From: Candidatus Vicinibacter affinis
GTDB taxonomy: Bacteria > Bacteroidota > Bacteroidia > Chitinophagales > Saprospiraceae
Direction of reading: 5' to 3'
Assembly: GCA_016714365.1 (NCBI GenBank)
Contig: JADJNH010000007.1
Coordinates: forward strand, 496,001 to 560,000
DNA: 64,000 nucleotides
In this document: positions 26,392-37,460 of the stretch, piece by piece
Layout: the number at the start of each line of letters is the position of its first letter
Numbering within the stretch: position 1 is the first letter of the stretch
The notes under the pieces: model-generated
What the model was told of the DNA's origin: nothing
What the model saw: only the letters and a program-made list of their open reading frames with translations
Databases searched by the model: none
Program-made: the position numbers and the translations under genes

Positions 26392-26406
26392 TAATATTAT
26401 CTTGAC

Positions 26407-29400
26407 TTGCACAAATTGTCAGAAATTTATTGGGGTCCTGTCTTTCACCAGCTAAGGTTGATCGGATTATTATTTGGTTTGAGTTGGGTTTGTTCTGCTC
26501 AGAGCCCTGTGCGTCTTGATTTTTACCTCTCCACCAAAGACAGTATCAGACTCCCGGACAGTCTGCAAATTTATTTTTCTGAATCCCTGATATTTTCCAA
26601 AGACCGTTCAGTGAGATTTGGGAATGAATGGTTGGAATTGACCGAATCTACCCTTTCATTTAATGCTGAGCTAAAAAAACAATATGACTCACTTTGGATA
26701 AGTCTTAGGGTGTTTCCAATTGTATTTAACAGGTATATATTTATGTTGGATTCCTCTCTCCAACAAAATGCCGCCATTCCGGATTATGCTTTGGAAGGCT
26801 ATCGGTCCAAAAAAAATACTGACTGGTGGGAGTCAAAAGGAATCGAATATTCCGGTAACTACACCCGTGGATTGAGCCTGGGAACGAACCAATCTTTGAT
26901 ATTGAATTCTGCTCTTAACCTCCAACTCAGTGGTGATCTTGGAGATGGCATAACCCTGACCGGGGCCATCTCCGACAATCAGATTCCCATTCAGCCTGAT
27001 GGAAATACCAGACAGATACAGGAATTCGACCGATTGTTTCTCAAATTGAGTAAAGGGAAAAACAGCCTTACCGCAGGAGATTTTGAATTGTCCAAACCAA
27101 TAGGTTACTTTCAAAATTATTACAAAAAATCCAAGGGTGGTTTAATTGATTTCAACCATAATCTGGGTTCATGGAAATTCAATCACAAATTATCTGTAGG
27201 GATTTCGAGGGGTAAATTCAGCAGACAAAATATTGTCATCGTCAATGGAAACCAGGGGCCCTATCGACTTAAAGGTCGTGATGGAGAAAGTTTTATCATT
27301 CTGCTTGCCGGTACAGAAAAGGTTTTCATTGATGGCATCCAACTGGTCAGAGGAGAAGATGCTGATTATACCATGGACTACAATCTCGCCGAAATTCGAT
27401 TTACGCCAAAGCGTCTGGTAACAGACCAGATGAGGGTTTTTGTCGAATTTGAATATGCAGATCAATACTACTTAAGGACTGTTAACACCTATAATCTTCA
27501 GGGCACAAGGGGAAAATGGTTGTCTTATTTGAACTTTTATCAGGAGAAAGACAGCAAAAGGCCTGCAGTTTCGACTGATCAGGATTCCACTGATCGAGCC
27601 ATTTTATTTTCCAGTGGTGATCAAAGCGAATTGGCTGTGAGGTCCAGCATTAGTAAAAGTGGCAGTCAGTTTAATCCCAACAGGGTTTACTATACCCTAA
27701 AAGATACAAGTGTTCTGATTCAAGGTCAGCTTCGCCTTTTTAGCATTCTGGAATATGACGACATGCCGGACAGCAACTCGTTGCAAGTCTCTTTTGCAGA
27801 AATCGGACCAGGTAAAGGCCCTTATCAACTTAAACGATCCAATGCAAATGGCAGAGTGTATGAATGGGTTGGATTCAATCCTGCAACCGGAGTATTGATG
27901 GGTTCATATACCCCATCCATACCACTTCTTGCCCCCAGAAGTCACAGCATGCTGATGACAGGTGTTCAATACAATCCACTGGAAAAAGAAAAAGCCGGAT
28001 TCAATGTAGAAACCGGAATCTCGCTACTGGATAAAAACAGAATTTCATCCAGGGACGATGAGGACAACATTGGATTTGCTTCACGAATTGACCTTAGAAC
28101 TCAGAAATATTCCATAAAGTGGTTTGGCATTCAAATGATGGGCAATCATGAGTTCAATGATTATCGGTTTGTTGCTTTAAATCCCTATCGAAATCAGGAG
28201 TTCAGCAGAGACTGGAACATTCAATCTCAAACCGGATCAAGAGATCAAATTTATTCCGGTCGGGCCAATATGAATTTTGGCAAGTATTTAAATTCCTTCA
28301 CAGAATACAAAGCTTTTGATCGATCTGACGGATTTAAAGGCAGTAAACAAGAAGTCGGAATCAATTGGTCAAAAGGACTGCAGAACCTCCAAATAAAATT
28401 AGATTTTTTGCAAACCAAAACCGAATTTGAAAAAACAAACTATAACCGTCCGGGTATTAAATACAACAGGCAGATTGGAAAAAAAATAAACTTGCAAACC
28501 TATCTTGAATTGGAAAAAAATGAAAGAAGATCCTCTCTGTCTGACAGTCTTTTACCATCAAGCTTTTACTTCCATGTCTATGGTGCAAATTTAAAATATG
28601 AAAGCAAGGCTGCCGGGATACAGAAATTGGAATTTCGTCGAAGGACAGATCAAACTTCCGGAGGAACAAATTTTCAAAAATTTAGTATTTCAGATGAAAT
28701 CACCTTTGTCTCAAGCATTCCAAAGTCTAAAACGGGACAATGGGAGGGCCAGTTGAGTGTGAGAAACCTCCATTATTCAAATCAATCCCTCAATGATTCA
28801 TTGGGACAATATTATTTTCTTGGCCAATTAGATCATTCACTTTCATTTCAAAAAAATTCAATTCGCATTAAAAATGTGTATTCACTTCAATCAGGTGCAG
28901 AGCCACGCGTGGAATATATTTTTGAGGAGCGAAGACCCGGTGATGGTGATTACATTTTCATGGATTTTAATGGAGATGGAATTCGTCAAATTCAGGAATA
29001 TGTTTTTGCACCTGAAGTTGATACTGCAAGATTTGTGCGTATCCAATTATTTAATTCAGAATACATTCAGACTTTTCAATCATTATTAAATCAGGTGATT
29101 CAGGTAGATTTTAACCGTTTACTGCCTTCTCTCAGTCAAAATAATTTTTTACGCAAGCTGTCTTTTGAATCAATCCTTCGATTCAACACTAAGCTAAGTC
29201 CTGAAACTGAATGGTACCAACAAATCAATCCATTTATTTTAGATCAATTAGGAGCAAAATCTTTGGCTTTTCAGAAATTTTCACAACAACATTTATTTGT
29301 GAACAGAGCAAATCCTCGCTATGAAATCCAGCATTCCATTCTAAGCAGCAGCAATCGACAATTGCTGACTTCCGGAATAGACGAAAGAACTATCCTCGAA

Positions 29401-29913
29401 TTCCAATCAAAATCACGTCTGACAACATTTTCAAAAATGGATTGGATATTTGCCTATAGCTATAGAAACGAAGGAAAATTTACAGAGTCCTACGCATTGC
29501 AAAATTTTGAGATCAAATCTTACAAATTTGAAGGCAGCGTAGTGTATCGCATCCAAAGAAATCACAGGATAAACGGGTCCTTTCTTTATCGAAATTTTAA
29601 AGAACAGGAGACCAGTTTTGAAAAAGCAGGAATTCGGCAATTTCAGATTGGAGGTCAAAGTACAATCAAGAAAAAAATCTCCATAAGGTCAGAAATCAAA
29701 TGGATTCTCATTGACTACAAGGGCAATCCGGGGACTGCCGTCGAGTATATTATGCTTGATGGATTTAAAGATGGAAATAATCTGAGCATGGAGTATTATC
29801 TGGACATTAAACTCTCAGAGGTCATCACGGCCCAATTCAGTTATTTTGTCAGAAAATCAGCTGATTCATCACCCATCCAAACCGGAAGGGCTTCGATAAG
29901 GGCTAATTTTTAA
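26407..29913 (+). CDS. large envelope protein, predicted outer-membrane beta-barrel, function unknown
   Basis: A 1168-residue product with a signal-like N-terminus (LIGLLFGLSWVCSAQ). Residues 130-350 contain YSGNYTRGLSLGTNQSLILNS, then LNLQLSGDLGDGITLTGAISD and QIQEFDRLFLKLSKGKNSLTAGDFE, a style also seen in SprA-like and other giant Bacteroidota barrel proteins. The remainder is rich in amphipathic strand patterns with many Tyr, Arg and Asn, and the chain ends with a typical barrel strand, GRASIRANF. No ATG is available: a TAA lies in frame at 26392-26394 and the first start codons are TTG at 26407 and 26416. No sorting domain is present, so it should stay in the outer membrane. The relation to SprA is a guess from sequence style. 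Confidence 0.75.
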   Translation: MHKLSEIYWGPVFHQLRLIGLLFGLSWVCSAQSPVRLDFYLSTKDSIRLPDSLQIYFSESLIFSKDRSVRFGNEWLELTESTLSFNAELKKQYDSLWISLRVFPIVFNRYIFMLDSSLQQNAAIPDYALEGYRSKKNTDWWESKGIEYSGNYTRGLSLGTNQSLILNSALNLQLSGDLGDGITLTGAISDNQIPIQPDGNTRQIQEFDRLFLKLSKGKNSLTAGDFELSKPIGYFQNYYKKSKGGLIDFNHNLGSWKFNHKLSVGISRGKFSRQNIVIVNGNQGPYRLKGRDGESFIILLAGTEKVFIDGIQLVRGEDADYTMDYNLAEIRFTPKRLVTDQMRVFVEFEYADQYYLRTVNTYNLQGTRGKWLSYLNFYQEKDSKRPAVSTDQDSTDRAILFSSGDQSELAVRSSISKSGSQFNPNRVYYTLKDTSVLIQGQLRLFSILEYDDMPDSNSLQVSFAEIGPGKGPYQLKRSNANGRVYEWVGFNPATGVLMGSYTPSIPLLAPRSHSMLMTGVQYNPLEKEKAGFNVETGISLLDKNRISSRDDEDNIGFASRIDLRTQKYSIKWFGIQMMGNHEFNDYRFVALNPYRNQEFSRDWNIQSQTGSRDQIYSGRANMNFGKYLNSFTEYKAFDRSDGFKGSKQEVGINWSKGLQNLQIKLDFLQTKTEFEKTNYNRPGIKYNRQIGKKINLQTYLELEKNERRSSLSDSLLPSSFYFHVYGANLKYESKAAGIQKLEFRRRTDQTSGGTNFQKFSISDEITFVSSIPKSKTGQWEGQLSVRNLHYSNQSLNDSLGQYYFLGQLDHSLSFQKNSIRIKNVYSLQSGAEPRVEYIFEERRPGDGDYIFMDFNGDGIRQIQEYVFAPEVDTARFVRIQLFNSEYIQTFQSLLNQVIQVDFNRLLPSLSQNNFLRKLSFESILRFNTKLSPETEWYQQINPFILDQLGAKSLAFQKFSQQHLFVNRANPRYEIQHSILSSSNRQLLTSGIDERTILEFQSKSRLTTFSKMDWIFAYSYRNEGKFTESYALQNFEIKSYKFEGSVVYRIQRNHRINGSFLYRNFKEQETSFEKAGIRQFQIGGQSTIKKKISIRSEIKWILIDYKGNPGTAVEYIMLDGFKDGNNLSMEYYLDIKLSEVITAQFSYFVRKSADSSPIQTGRASIRANF

Positions 29914-30034
29914 CCAACACCAAACCAATTAATTAATTTGAATTATAGGAAACATAACTGAGTTTTCAGGATAAAGCAATTTTTATAATCCCATTACATT
30001 TGAGCCTTTTCAACCCTTTTGCCCAACAAAATGC

Positions 30035-30042
30035 TAACTTTG
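30035..30042 (+). promoter_or_regulatory. -7 element of thrS
   Basis: TAACTTTG, an exact TAnnTTTG, 19 bases before the thrS ATG; the only TTTG upstream (30018-30021) is closer than usual. Confidence 0.5.
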
Positions 30043-30061
30043 CGTCCCAAAATTTGTTTTC

Positions 30062-31984
30062 ATGACCATTAATATTACTTTTCCGGATGGAAGGGTGCAG
30101 GAATATCCTCAAGGAGTAACTGCACTTCAAGTAGCCCAGTCTATCAGTGAAGGACTTGCCCGCAATGTATTGTCAGCCAAAGTTAATGGCGAGGTAATAG
30201 ATGCCACACGCCCCATTTCAATGGATTCAACTTTGCAATTGCTAACCTGGACTGATAAAGAAGGAAAGGCTACCTACTGGCATTCTTCTGCACATTTGAT
30301 GGCAGAAGCAATAGAGGCGCTTTATCCCGGCACCTTATTTGGTATCGGTCCCGCCATAGAAAATGGATTCTATTACGACATAGATACTCAGGGCAAACAA
30401 TTGTCTGGCCATGACCTGGCTCAGATTGAATCTAAAATGATTTCTCTTGCACAACAGAAATCAGATTATATCCGAAAAGAAATCGGAAAGTCAGACGCCA
30501 TTGCATATTTTACTGAAAAGAAAGATCCTTATAAACTGGAACTTTTGGAAGGTCTTGAAGACGGACAGATTACATTTTATTCTCAAGGGAATTTTACAGA
30601 TTTGTGCAGGGGCCCCCACATTCCAAATACAAGCTTTATCAAAGCTGCCAAATTAACTAATGTGGCAGGAGCGTATTGGCGTGGTGATGAGACCAGACCA
30701 CAGATGACCAGAATTTATGGGATTACTTTCCCTAAACAAAAAGAACTTGAGGAGTATCTCGTCTTGCTCGAAGAGGCCAAGAAAAGGGACCACCGCAAGC
30801 TGGGTCAGGAATTGGAATTATTTATGTTCTCTGACCGGGTAGGTGCCGGTTTACCCATATGGCTGCCAAAAGGAACCGCCCTCAGACAAAGACTGGAAGA
30901 TTTTCTGAAAGCTGAACAGATTAAAAGAGGCTACACCCCTGTCATTACTCCACATATTGGACACAAGAATCTTTACATTACAAGCGGTCACTGGGAGAAA
31001 TACGGGAAAGATTCTTTTCAGCCGATACTTACTCCAAGAGAAGGCGAGGAATTTCTTCTAAAACCGATGAACTGCCCTCATCATTGTGAAATTTTTGGAC
31101 ACAAACCAAGGTCTTACAAAGAATTACCTATAAGGATTGCGGAGTTTGGGACTGTCTACAGATATGAACAAAGCGGGGAATTACACGGATTAACCAGGGT
31201 GCGCTGTTTCACCCAGGATGATGCCCATATTTTTTGTACGGATGATCAGGTTAAGGCAGAATTTTTGAATGTTTTAGATTTGACCATGTACGTCATTAAA
31301 AAGCTTGGATTTGAGCATTTTACCGCACAAATCAGCCTCAGAGATCCGGAAAACAAAGAAAAATATCTAGGTTCTGATGAAAATTGGATAAAGGCTGAAC
31401 AGGCCATCATAGATGCTACCAAAGAAGTTGGACTTCCGACAACCACAGAATTGGGAGAGGCCGCTTTTTATGGTCCTAAACTGGACTTCATGGTAAAGGA
31501 TGCCCTGGGAAGAAGTTGGCAATTGGGAACCATTCAAGTTGATTACAACCTTCCTGAACGCTTCCAACTGGAATACATAGGTGCAGATAATTCCAAACAC
31601 CGTCCTGTTATGATACACAGGGCTCCATTTGGTTCGATGGAGCGATTCATCGGAGTATTGACCGAGCATTGTGCCGGTAAATTTCCACTTTGGCTGGCTC
31701 CTGAACAATATGGCATACTTACCGTCAGTGATAAGTATCAGGAATATGCTGAATCTGTCCATGATTTGTTGCAAGAACAGGGCCTTCGCGGATTTATTGA
31801 TGATCGTGTAGAATCCATTGGGAAAAAAATCAGGGATAATGAAGTGAAGAAAATTCCTTTCATGTTGATCGTCGGCGAAAAAGAACTCAATGATCAATCC
31901 ATTTCCGTCAGAAAGCAGGGTTCAGGAGATCAGGGTAGTCAGACTCCGCTTGAATTTATAAACATGATTAAAGAGCAGTTGTAA
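30062..31984 (+). CDS. thrS: threonyl-tRNA synthetase
   Basis: Charges tRNA-Thr and edits mischarged seryl-tRNA. The 640 residues match the family length and carry every domain: N-terminal TGS (MTINITFPDGRVQEYPQG), the editing domain with HSSAH and the later CRGPHIPNT, the class II catalytic core with MNCPHHCEIF and YRYEQSGELHGLTRVRCFTQDD, motif 3 MIHRAPFGSMERFIGVLTEH, and the C-terminal anticodon-binding domain (WLAPEQYGILTV). No leader or T-box type element is seen. The interrupted SMUG2 gene starts 28 bases downstream and may once have been cotranscribed. Confidence 0.97.
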   Translation: MTINITFPDGRVQEYPQGVTALQVAQSISEGLARNVLSAKVNGEVIDATRPISMDSTLQLLTWTDKEGKATYWHSSAHLMAEAIEALYPGTLFGIGPAIENGFYYDIDTQGKQLSGHDLAQIESKMISLAQQKSDYIRKEIGKSDAIAYFTEKKDPYKLELLEGLEDGQITFYSQGNFTDLCRGPHIPNTSFIKAAKLTNVAGAYWRGDETRPQMTRIYGITFPKQKELEEYLVLLEEAKKRDHRKLGQELELFMFSDRVGAGLPIWLPKGTALRQRLEDFLKAEQIKRGYTPVITPHIGHKNLYITSGHWEKYGKDSFQPILTPREGEEFLLKPMNCPHHCEIFGHKPRSYKELPIRIAEFGTVYRYEQSGELHGLTRVRCFTQDDAHIFCTDDQVKAEFLNVLDLTMYVIKKLGFEHFTAQISLRDPENKEKYLGSDENWIKAEQAIIDATKEVGLPTTTELGEAAFYGPKLDFMVKDALGRSWQLGTIQVDYNLPERFQLEYIGADNSKHRPVMIHRAPFGSMERFIGVLTEHCAGKFPLWLAPEQYGILTVSDKYQEYAESVHDLLQEQGLRGFIDDRVESIGKKIRDNEVKKIPFMLIVGEKELNDQSISVRKQGSGDQGSQTPLEFINMIKEQL

Positions 31985-32012
31985 GTATCGGTTTTTAGAA
32001 AGGATCCTTCAA

Positions 32013-32564
32013 ATGGATTTCAAAGACCAGGTATTGGGATTTTTATCCGGAGTGAATGAAAATCTGCCATTGTTACCCGATGGAATTAATCTTCTTGAAA
32101 CTTCTCTCGGATCAATAGCAGAGCCCTACATACGCCACTTTTATACAAAATTCTATTCTGATCAAAAACAGAGAAAACTGATTCTTGGTATCAATCCTGG
32201 CAGACATGGTTCAGGTACAACAGGGATTCCATTTACGGATGCTTTTCATTTAGCACATGATTGTAATATTTCAAACAATCTTCAAGGCAAAGAATTGTCA
32301 GCCCAATTTATGTATGAAATGATGGAGGCCTACGGAGGCGTAAATAAATTTTATCAACAGTTTTTTATCTCTTCCGTTTGCCCTCTGGGTTTTACAAAAA
32401 TGGGTAAGAACTACAATTATTATGATGATCCTGAGTTTTCACTAAAATTGACAGAATATATAGTACACCAGATGAAGCGCCTTTTAAGATTGCCAGTTGA
32501 CAAAGAAATTATCTATTGTCTTGGGGAAGGTAAAAACCACCAATTGAATAATACCAAGAGTTAA
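32013..32564 (+). pseudogene. SMUG2-type DNA glycosylase, 5' fragment
   Basis: Uracil-DNA-glycosylase-superfamily protein of the SMUG2/DUF4918 kind. The first 177 residues are normal, with motif I as LILGINPGRHGSGTTGIPFTDAFHL and the conserved FFISSVCPLGFT. At 32546, just after NHQ, the sequence departs from the gene and reaches a TAA eight codons later (tail LNNTKS). The missing C-terminus, including the motif II equivalent LPHPRFIMQYKRK, lies 5 kb away at 37590-37769. Joined, the two pieces give about 227 residues, the usual family size. The 5' product alone lacks a catalytic motif, so it is probably inactive. Confidence 0.88.
32507..32545 (+). repeat. left 39-bp direct repeat flanking the inserted segment
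   Basis: Matches 37592-37630 at 37 of 39 positions; both copies lie in the same frame of the SMUG2 gene. One difference is silent (GGG/GGC, Gly), the other swaps Cys (TGT) for Tyr (TAT). Confidence 0.9.
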
Positions 32565-32707
32565 AAATATTTTACTTTTATGCCAATTATGAAAAAAGGA
32601 GTTGCTTTGTGGCATGATTGTCAAAACCGTGTTAATTCCAGTTTCTTTTTTACAACCAAATGAACAAAGAAACTATTACTATTTGTCTCTAAGATAATAA
32701 AAATCCT

Positions 32708-34330
32708 TTACCATATTACTACAATCTTCTCAACTTGACTAAACTCCTCCCCCTGAATCTTTAATACATATTCACCATTTGGAATTTCACTAGGTAATTC
32801 CATGAAATATTGTGCTCCTTGTTGTGGTTGAAATTTAGATGTATGCAATACTGTGCCAGAAAGATCACTTAATTCGAGATTGAATATTGAATGAGCAGTA
32901 ATTTTTGAGAGTATATATAATTTGTTTGACACAATAGGGTTAGGGTAGAATGAAAATGGTTTTTCTTCACCTGAAAGAATATCTGTATTACTAGCAACTT
33001 TATCACATCCCGGTACTAAACAGCCGTCTTTATCCAGATGCAATAACCATGCTTTGACATATCCGTCAGATCCATCAGAAACCATAGCACTTACTACAAA
33101 AGATTGGTATGGGGTTTCTTTGACCTGTGTAAACTTCATCCACCACGCCCTTGAATTATCCCAACCAACAGGCTGATATTTTCTGTGCCAAAGACTATCT
33201 CCATTTGAAGAAAGCTTGTATAGTGCTCCATAGTTTGGGGAAGCAAGTAAACTTGATAGCATACTTGCGGCTGCAATGTAACCTCTGTTACCACCCAATT
33301 TCTCCAAATAATAGGTCCAGTGCTCAGGATTTTCTGCACCAGCCTTTGGATATAGATACATAGGCTGAAGTTTATATAATGTATCAAACTCAGGACTAGT
33401 ATATAAAGCATATGGAATTAAAGTCTTAATAGAGATAGGATCAATCTCACGTGCAAAAATCATAAATCTGCCCAGATTGTCTCTTTTTATATTATAGTAA
33501 AAAGAACCGTTTATTCCTATATTCTTGCCCCAGGTATCAACTTTCTTATATTTGATAAGATTTCCTTTTGAATCATATTTTTTGTAAACCAAGTCTGTAA
33601 ATCCTGTTGAATTAAAATCTTTTAAATAAATCACATTTGCGATAATTTCATAGTTTCCATTTTTATCTTTTCCAATCCAACAGTGATTCTCAACTGTGTC
33701 TGGTTTGATATCAAGTAGTTTAATCACTTTTGTAGTTCTGAAGCAAGAATCCATTTCAAAAATATATTGCTCTCTGACACCTCTTCCTGTAACCAGGAGA
33801 GTTGAAACAAGAGTATCATCTATCCATGTAATTTCATTCATGATGGAATTGACCAGGTCTGTTCTGTCGGGATAAGGCACCGGTATTTTATCCTGTTTCA
33901 GTATTTTGCCAGTATGCATATCCACTCTTCCCGTTCTATCATGTCCATTTGGATTGGTAGGGGAAGTGGGGTCATAAAATTCGAAATCATATACCCCAGT
34001 TCTGTTTTTATATAAAGAAAATACATCACCCCATTTTACAATTTTTTCAAGGGAAGAATCTTTCATCATATTTCCAGAAATCAGGCTGCCGGAATAATCA
34101 AATACCCAGGTCATGTAACCAGCCAACTTTTTCCTCGAAACGGAATCCTCTTTTATTAACATGCTGCCCATGACATAGATGTAGTTGGAGTCGGCGTCTA
34201 TTCCATTAAATACTGATTGATTTTTAACAGCGCCAACATCAGGGAGTATGCTAAAATACTGAAAGCCCTGCGAAGACAAAATAATTGTTTTCAGTAAAAG
34301 TAAGGCTGAGAGCATGGTCCTTGATTGCAT
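32708..34330 (-). CDS. secreted protein with T9SS type A sorting domain, propeller-like
   Basis: A 540-residue exported protein within the inserted segment. It has a short signal region (MLSALLLLKTIILSSQGFQ). The body consists of repeated strand segments of the kind YMTWVFDYSGSLISG, LVYKKYDSKGNLIKYK and GALYKLSSNGDSLWHRKY, which look like blades of a beta-propeller. Just before the tail is KDGCLVPGCDK, a common lead-in to sorting domains, followed by FSFYPNPIVSNKLYI...LELSDLSGTVLHTSK...GEYVLKIQ. It is followed on the same strand by no further gene within the segment. The function is unknown. Confidence 0.82.
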   Translation of the reverse strand: MQSRTMLSALLLLKTIILSSQGFQYFSILPDVGAVKNQSVFNGIDADSNYIYVMGSMLIKEDSVSRKKLAGYMTWVFDYSGSLISGNMMKDSSLEKIVKWGDVFSLYKNRTGVYDFEFYDPTSPTNPNGHDRTGRVDMHTGKILKQDKIPVPYPDRTDLVNSIMNEITWIDDTLVSTLLVTGRGVREQYIFEMDSCFRTTKVIKLLDIKPDTVENHCWIGKDKNGNYEIIANVIYLKDFNSTGFTDLVYKKYDSKGNLIKYKKVDTWGKNIGINGSFYYNIKRDNLGRFMIFAREIDPISIKTLIPYALYTSPEFDTLYKLQPMYLYPKAGAENPEHWTYYLEKLGGNRGYIAAASMLSSLLASPNYGALYKLSSNGDSLWHRKYQPVGWDNSRAWWMKFTQVKETPYQSFVVSAMVSDGSDGYVKAWLLHLDKDGCLVPGCDKVASNTDILSGEEKPFSFYPNPIVSNKLYILSKITAHSIFNLELSDLSGTVLHTSKFQPQQGAQYFMELPSEIPNGEYVLKIQGEEFSQVEKIVVIW

Positions 34331-34389
34331 ATTCGTTGGTATTTAATAATGGTCTCTGCCTGTTACAGCAAAGACCATTTTGCATAATT

Positions 34390-37389
34390 TTATTTTATCA
34401 TTAACTTAAGTAAGGACATTAATCGAGAATCCGCATCATTGATCCGGGCCATATATATGCCGGAGTGCACTTTTCCATTCAGACACATTTTGGAGTCAAC
34501 AACATTCTTCTGTAACACAACTCTTCCACTCATATCGTAAAGAATGATACTTATAGGTCTGTTTATACCATCAGTAGATCTTACATCAAAACAATCTTCA
34601 ACAGGATTTGGAACAATCAAGAAATTGACTGTAATATATTTTTTAATTGATTTTTCTTTCCTGCTGTTTTGATTCAACTCCTGTGAAGGGTCTATTCTTA
34701 TATCATAATAGATATTCAAAAAAGACCGCAACAAGGTAGTATAGTTACCGAAGGTTTCAGAAGCCATATCTGCAACAATGGCAAGATCGGTACCTTTGAG
34801 CTGAAATAAGCTCTTGCCTTGAGCGATGGCGGTCTGCATCCAGCCAAGTGCTGCTACCATATTGCTTTTGTCAGTAGCCTCTTCGCCACTCAAGCTCAAG
34901 CCATTTAGATAGCTCACTAGTTCGGCATAACTGTCTGAGCAGAACATATTCATCATCTGTCCATATTGTGAGAAAATGACATCAGCTCTTGCCAACCATA
35001 CGCTATAGCTTTCGGAAGACAACTCGCCTGAGTTATTTAATGCTTCAAGTACCGCCAGTTGCATACCAACCTGAGCATTTTCAATTCCCATTTGAATTTG
35101 TGGTATGCTTGCAGGAGGTGCAGAAGCAAGCTGACTTACAAAGTCTTGATAAAGTGTGTTGAATCCTGCCCACACTGCAATGTTTTCGACATCATTGTAT
35201 GTCTGACCTTCCCCGGAGCCTCCTACAACACCCGATGTCACAGGAAAGACATTATATAGGCAACCTGTATTCTCATTTGTAGCTTGAAGACCACGGAATT
35301 GACCATAATATAAGAAAGGTTCATCAGGTTCAGATGCTGGTTTAAAGTGATAATGTGTAATCTGATTGGATTGGTTAATTTCCATTATTGGCTGCGAAGC
35401 ATACGGAATTGGTAAATTTCCAGATGATAATAATTCAGTACCCCAAGCTGATTTAATACTTGTTGCCTTGCCATTGACTGCCTGACCAGTTGATTCAAAA
35501 CGGTTGCAGGTAGCATCGGTAAGGCTTTGGTTTCTTGTCAGTTCCATATTGCTTTCGAAGAAATTATTTTCAGAAAACTTGTGGGTGATAGCAGGATTGT
35601 CAATATAAACTAATTTTCTAAAATTGTTTCCGTACCAGTAACCATTGCATTTACCCGACGCATCTACTCTTCCTCCTATCCAGTTCTTTTTGGCGGTAAC
35701 ATTTCCTCCCCTGTTTCTGATACTAATATGGTTGTTGTTTGTGCCATCTAGAAATCTGCTGTTTTCTATGGTCAGCCCTTGCAGTCCTGCTAATCCACCG
35801 CTCATTTCCTTATCAACACCAAAGACAAAACCCTAAATAGTGGTGGTGCTTTTGATTGACACACGATTGTTGAATGCTTTTATTCCAGTCACTAACTTAG
35901 AAGACAAATTAGTCAATGTAGAACCAGTAATATTTAGATTGCACCCATTGGCTTTAATCAAGTTTTCTTCAGGAGATCCTGATGTGTTGGAAATTGTACT
36001 GGATGTAATATTAATTGTTCCGCCATATACAAGCCCGCCAAGTCCACCAGCATTAATGGCAGTACGGTTAAGACGCATAATACTATTGCTAATAGTAATG
36101 CCGAGATGTCCCTTTTCTGCCTGAATTCCCTTATTGCTGTGTTCGATAATAGAACTTTCAGTTGCACTGAATGATCCACCAGAAGGAGAAGGAGGGCCTC
36201 CTGGGAAGGTAACTCCACTTCCTCCCTTAATAAATATACCCTCCCAGTTTCCAACAAGTATAGGACAATCCGCAACTTTAGTATCTGAAGTTAGAATAGA
36301 ATTTATTAAAGTTAAGCTTGCATTGGATGGTATAATAATTTTTTGATTTAAACATAGCTTTCTGGTTACATTGGTCCAAATCTCTTGTCCTTGCACAGTA
36401 TAATCTAAACAATTGTTGAAGCTTGAGCTACTGGAAGGGCAACCTTCAGCTAACATGATTTGTGGATTATTTTCTATATTAAAATGCATAAGATTAATTT
36501 GTTCTGGAACAAATTCACTATAACACCCATAACTCATTTTATTTTTTACTGGAATCTTCCATGAAGAAATCACATCACCACATGGATCAACTCTAGAAGG
36601 AAGAAGTGAAGCATTTTGCTTACAATTAGGTATATCTCTACTTGCGTCATATTCACCAGTTGTAAAATAATTTCTAGGATCTGCTTCAGTTCCGCATAAT
36701 CGATCTGCGGTATTTTCACAAGATTTAACCATCACTCCATTTCCATTTTTATCAATTTGGGCATTTCTGTCTTTGCATTCATAAAAAGATGCTGGTAGTC
36801 CTCCATCAGCAAAAGTATGTAATAGGCCGAGATAGTGACCAGTTTCATGCCCTAATTCGTCTAAACCAGATCTATTCAAGTGTGCATAATTTCCAAAACC
36901 TGCTGAATTTGGAATTATTTCTTTTTGAAAGACAAATAAGTTAAAGTAGTTTTCTTCCCAACCATAGTCAGCTGGCTTGGGATTTGTCTGCACTAAGTCA
37001 ACAACTAATTGTCCTATTGTTTGAGGCTTTGTGGATAAAGAACCAGTATGCACACACTGGTCAGTATAGAAAGTGATACCTGTACCAATAAACTCCAAGT
37101 TTAGTTGATCCAATAATCTTTTAAAAAAAGCATCTGGCACTACTTCATTTGGATCATTGGTATTGTTTAAAAAATGTAGCTTTATTTTTATACATTTATT
37201 ACCTGATAAAACAAAACCTGAAGGTGCATTGTAAATCCATGGATCAGCTGGACTGAATGTACATTCCGTAGATTGGCTAAACGAACTACTTAGACCAAAA
37301 CACATAAAGAAAATTATATATTTGTATGAATGTAATTTCGTCCTTAAGCAATTATTCCTAAGGTTTTTTGATAATGATTCTTTGAACAT
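34390..37389 (-). pseudogene. M43-type zinc metalloprotease with beta-helix and T9SS sorting domain, split by an in-frame TAG
   Basis: The N-terminal 518 codons encode a signal peptide (YIIFFMCFGLSSSFSQ), a pappalysin-like (M43) metalloprotease with the zinc motif HETGHYLGLLH and Met-turn KMSYGCYSEFVPEQ, and the start of a beta-helix. A TAG at 35835-35833 follows STTTI. The same frame then continues through GFVFGVDKE into a further 471 codons from the ATG at 35805 (MSGGLAGLQGLTIENSRF), ending in a sorting domain (FLIVPNPVEDCFDV...YDMSGRVVLQK...GIYMARI). One substitution therefore splits a protein of about 999 residues. The upstream half might still make a protease, but without its export signal it would not be secreted by T9SS. 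Confidence 0.87.
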
Positions 37390-37460
37390 AACTTTTGTTT
37401 TTAATTGTTATAAAATAAATTAAAAACAATCAATATTCAAAGCAAAAAGCTTTACTTTTG

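Noticed and set aside
31367..31897. 176-codon minus-strand frame
   Set aside because: Antisense to the thrS anticodon-binding and catalytic domains; no independent evidence.
35833..35835. Reassigned TAG codon as explanation for the split metalloprotease gene
   Set aside because: Other intact genes in the window (guaB, glyS, the phosphosugar isomerase gene) end in TAG, so TAG is a normal stop here.
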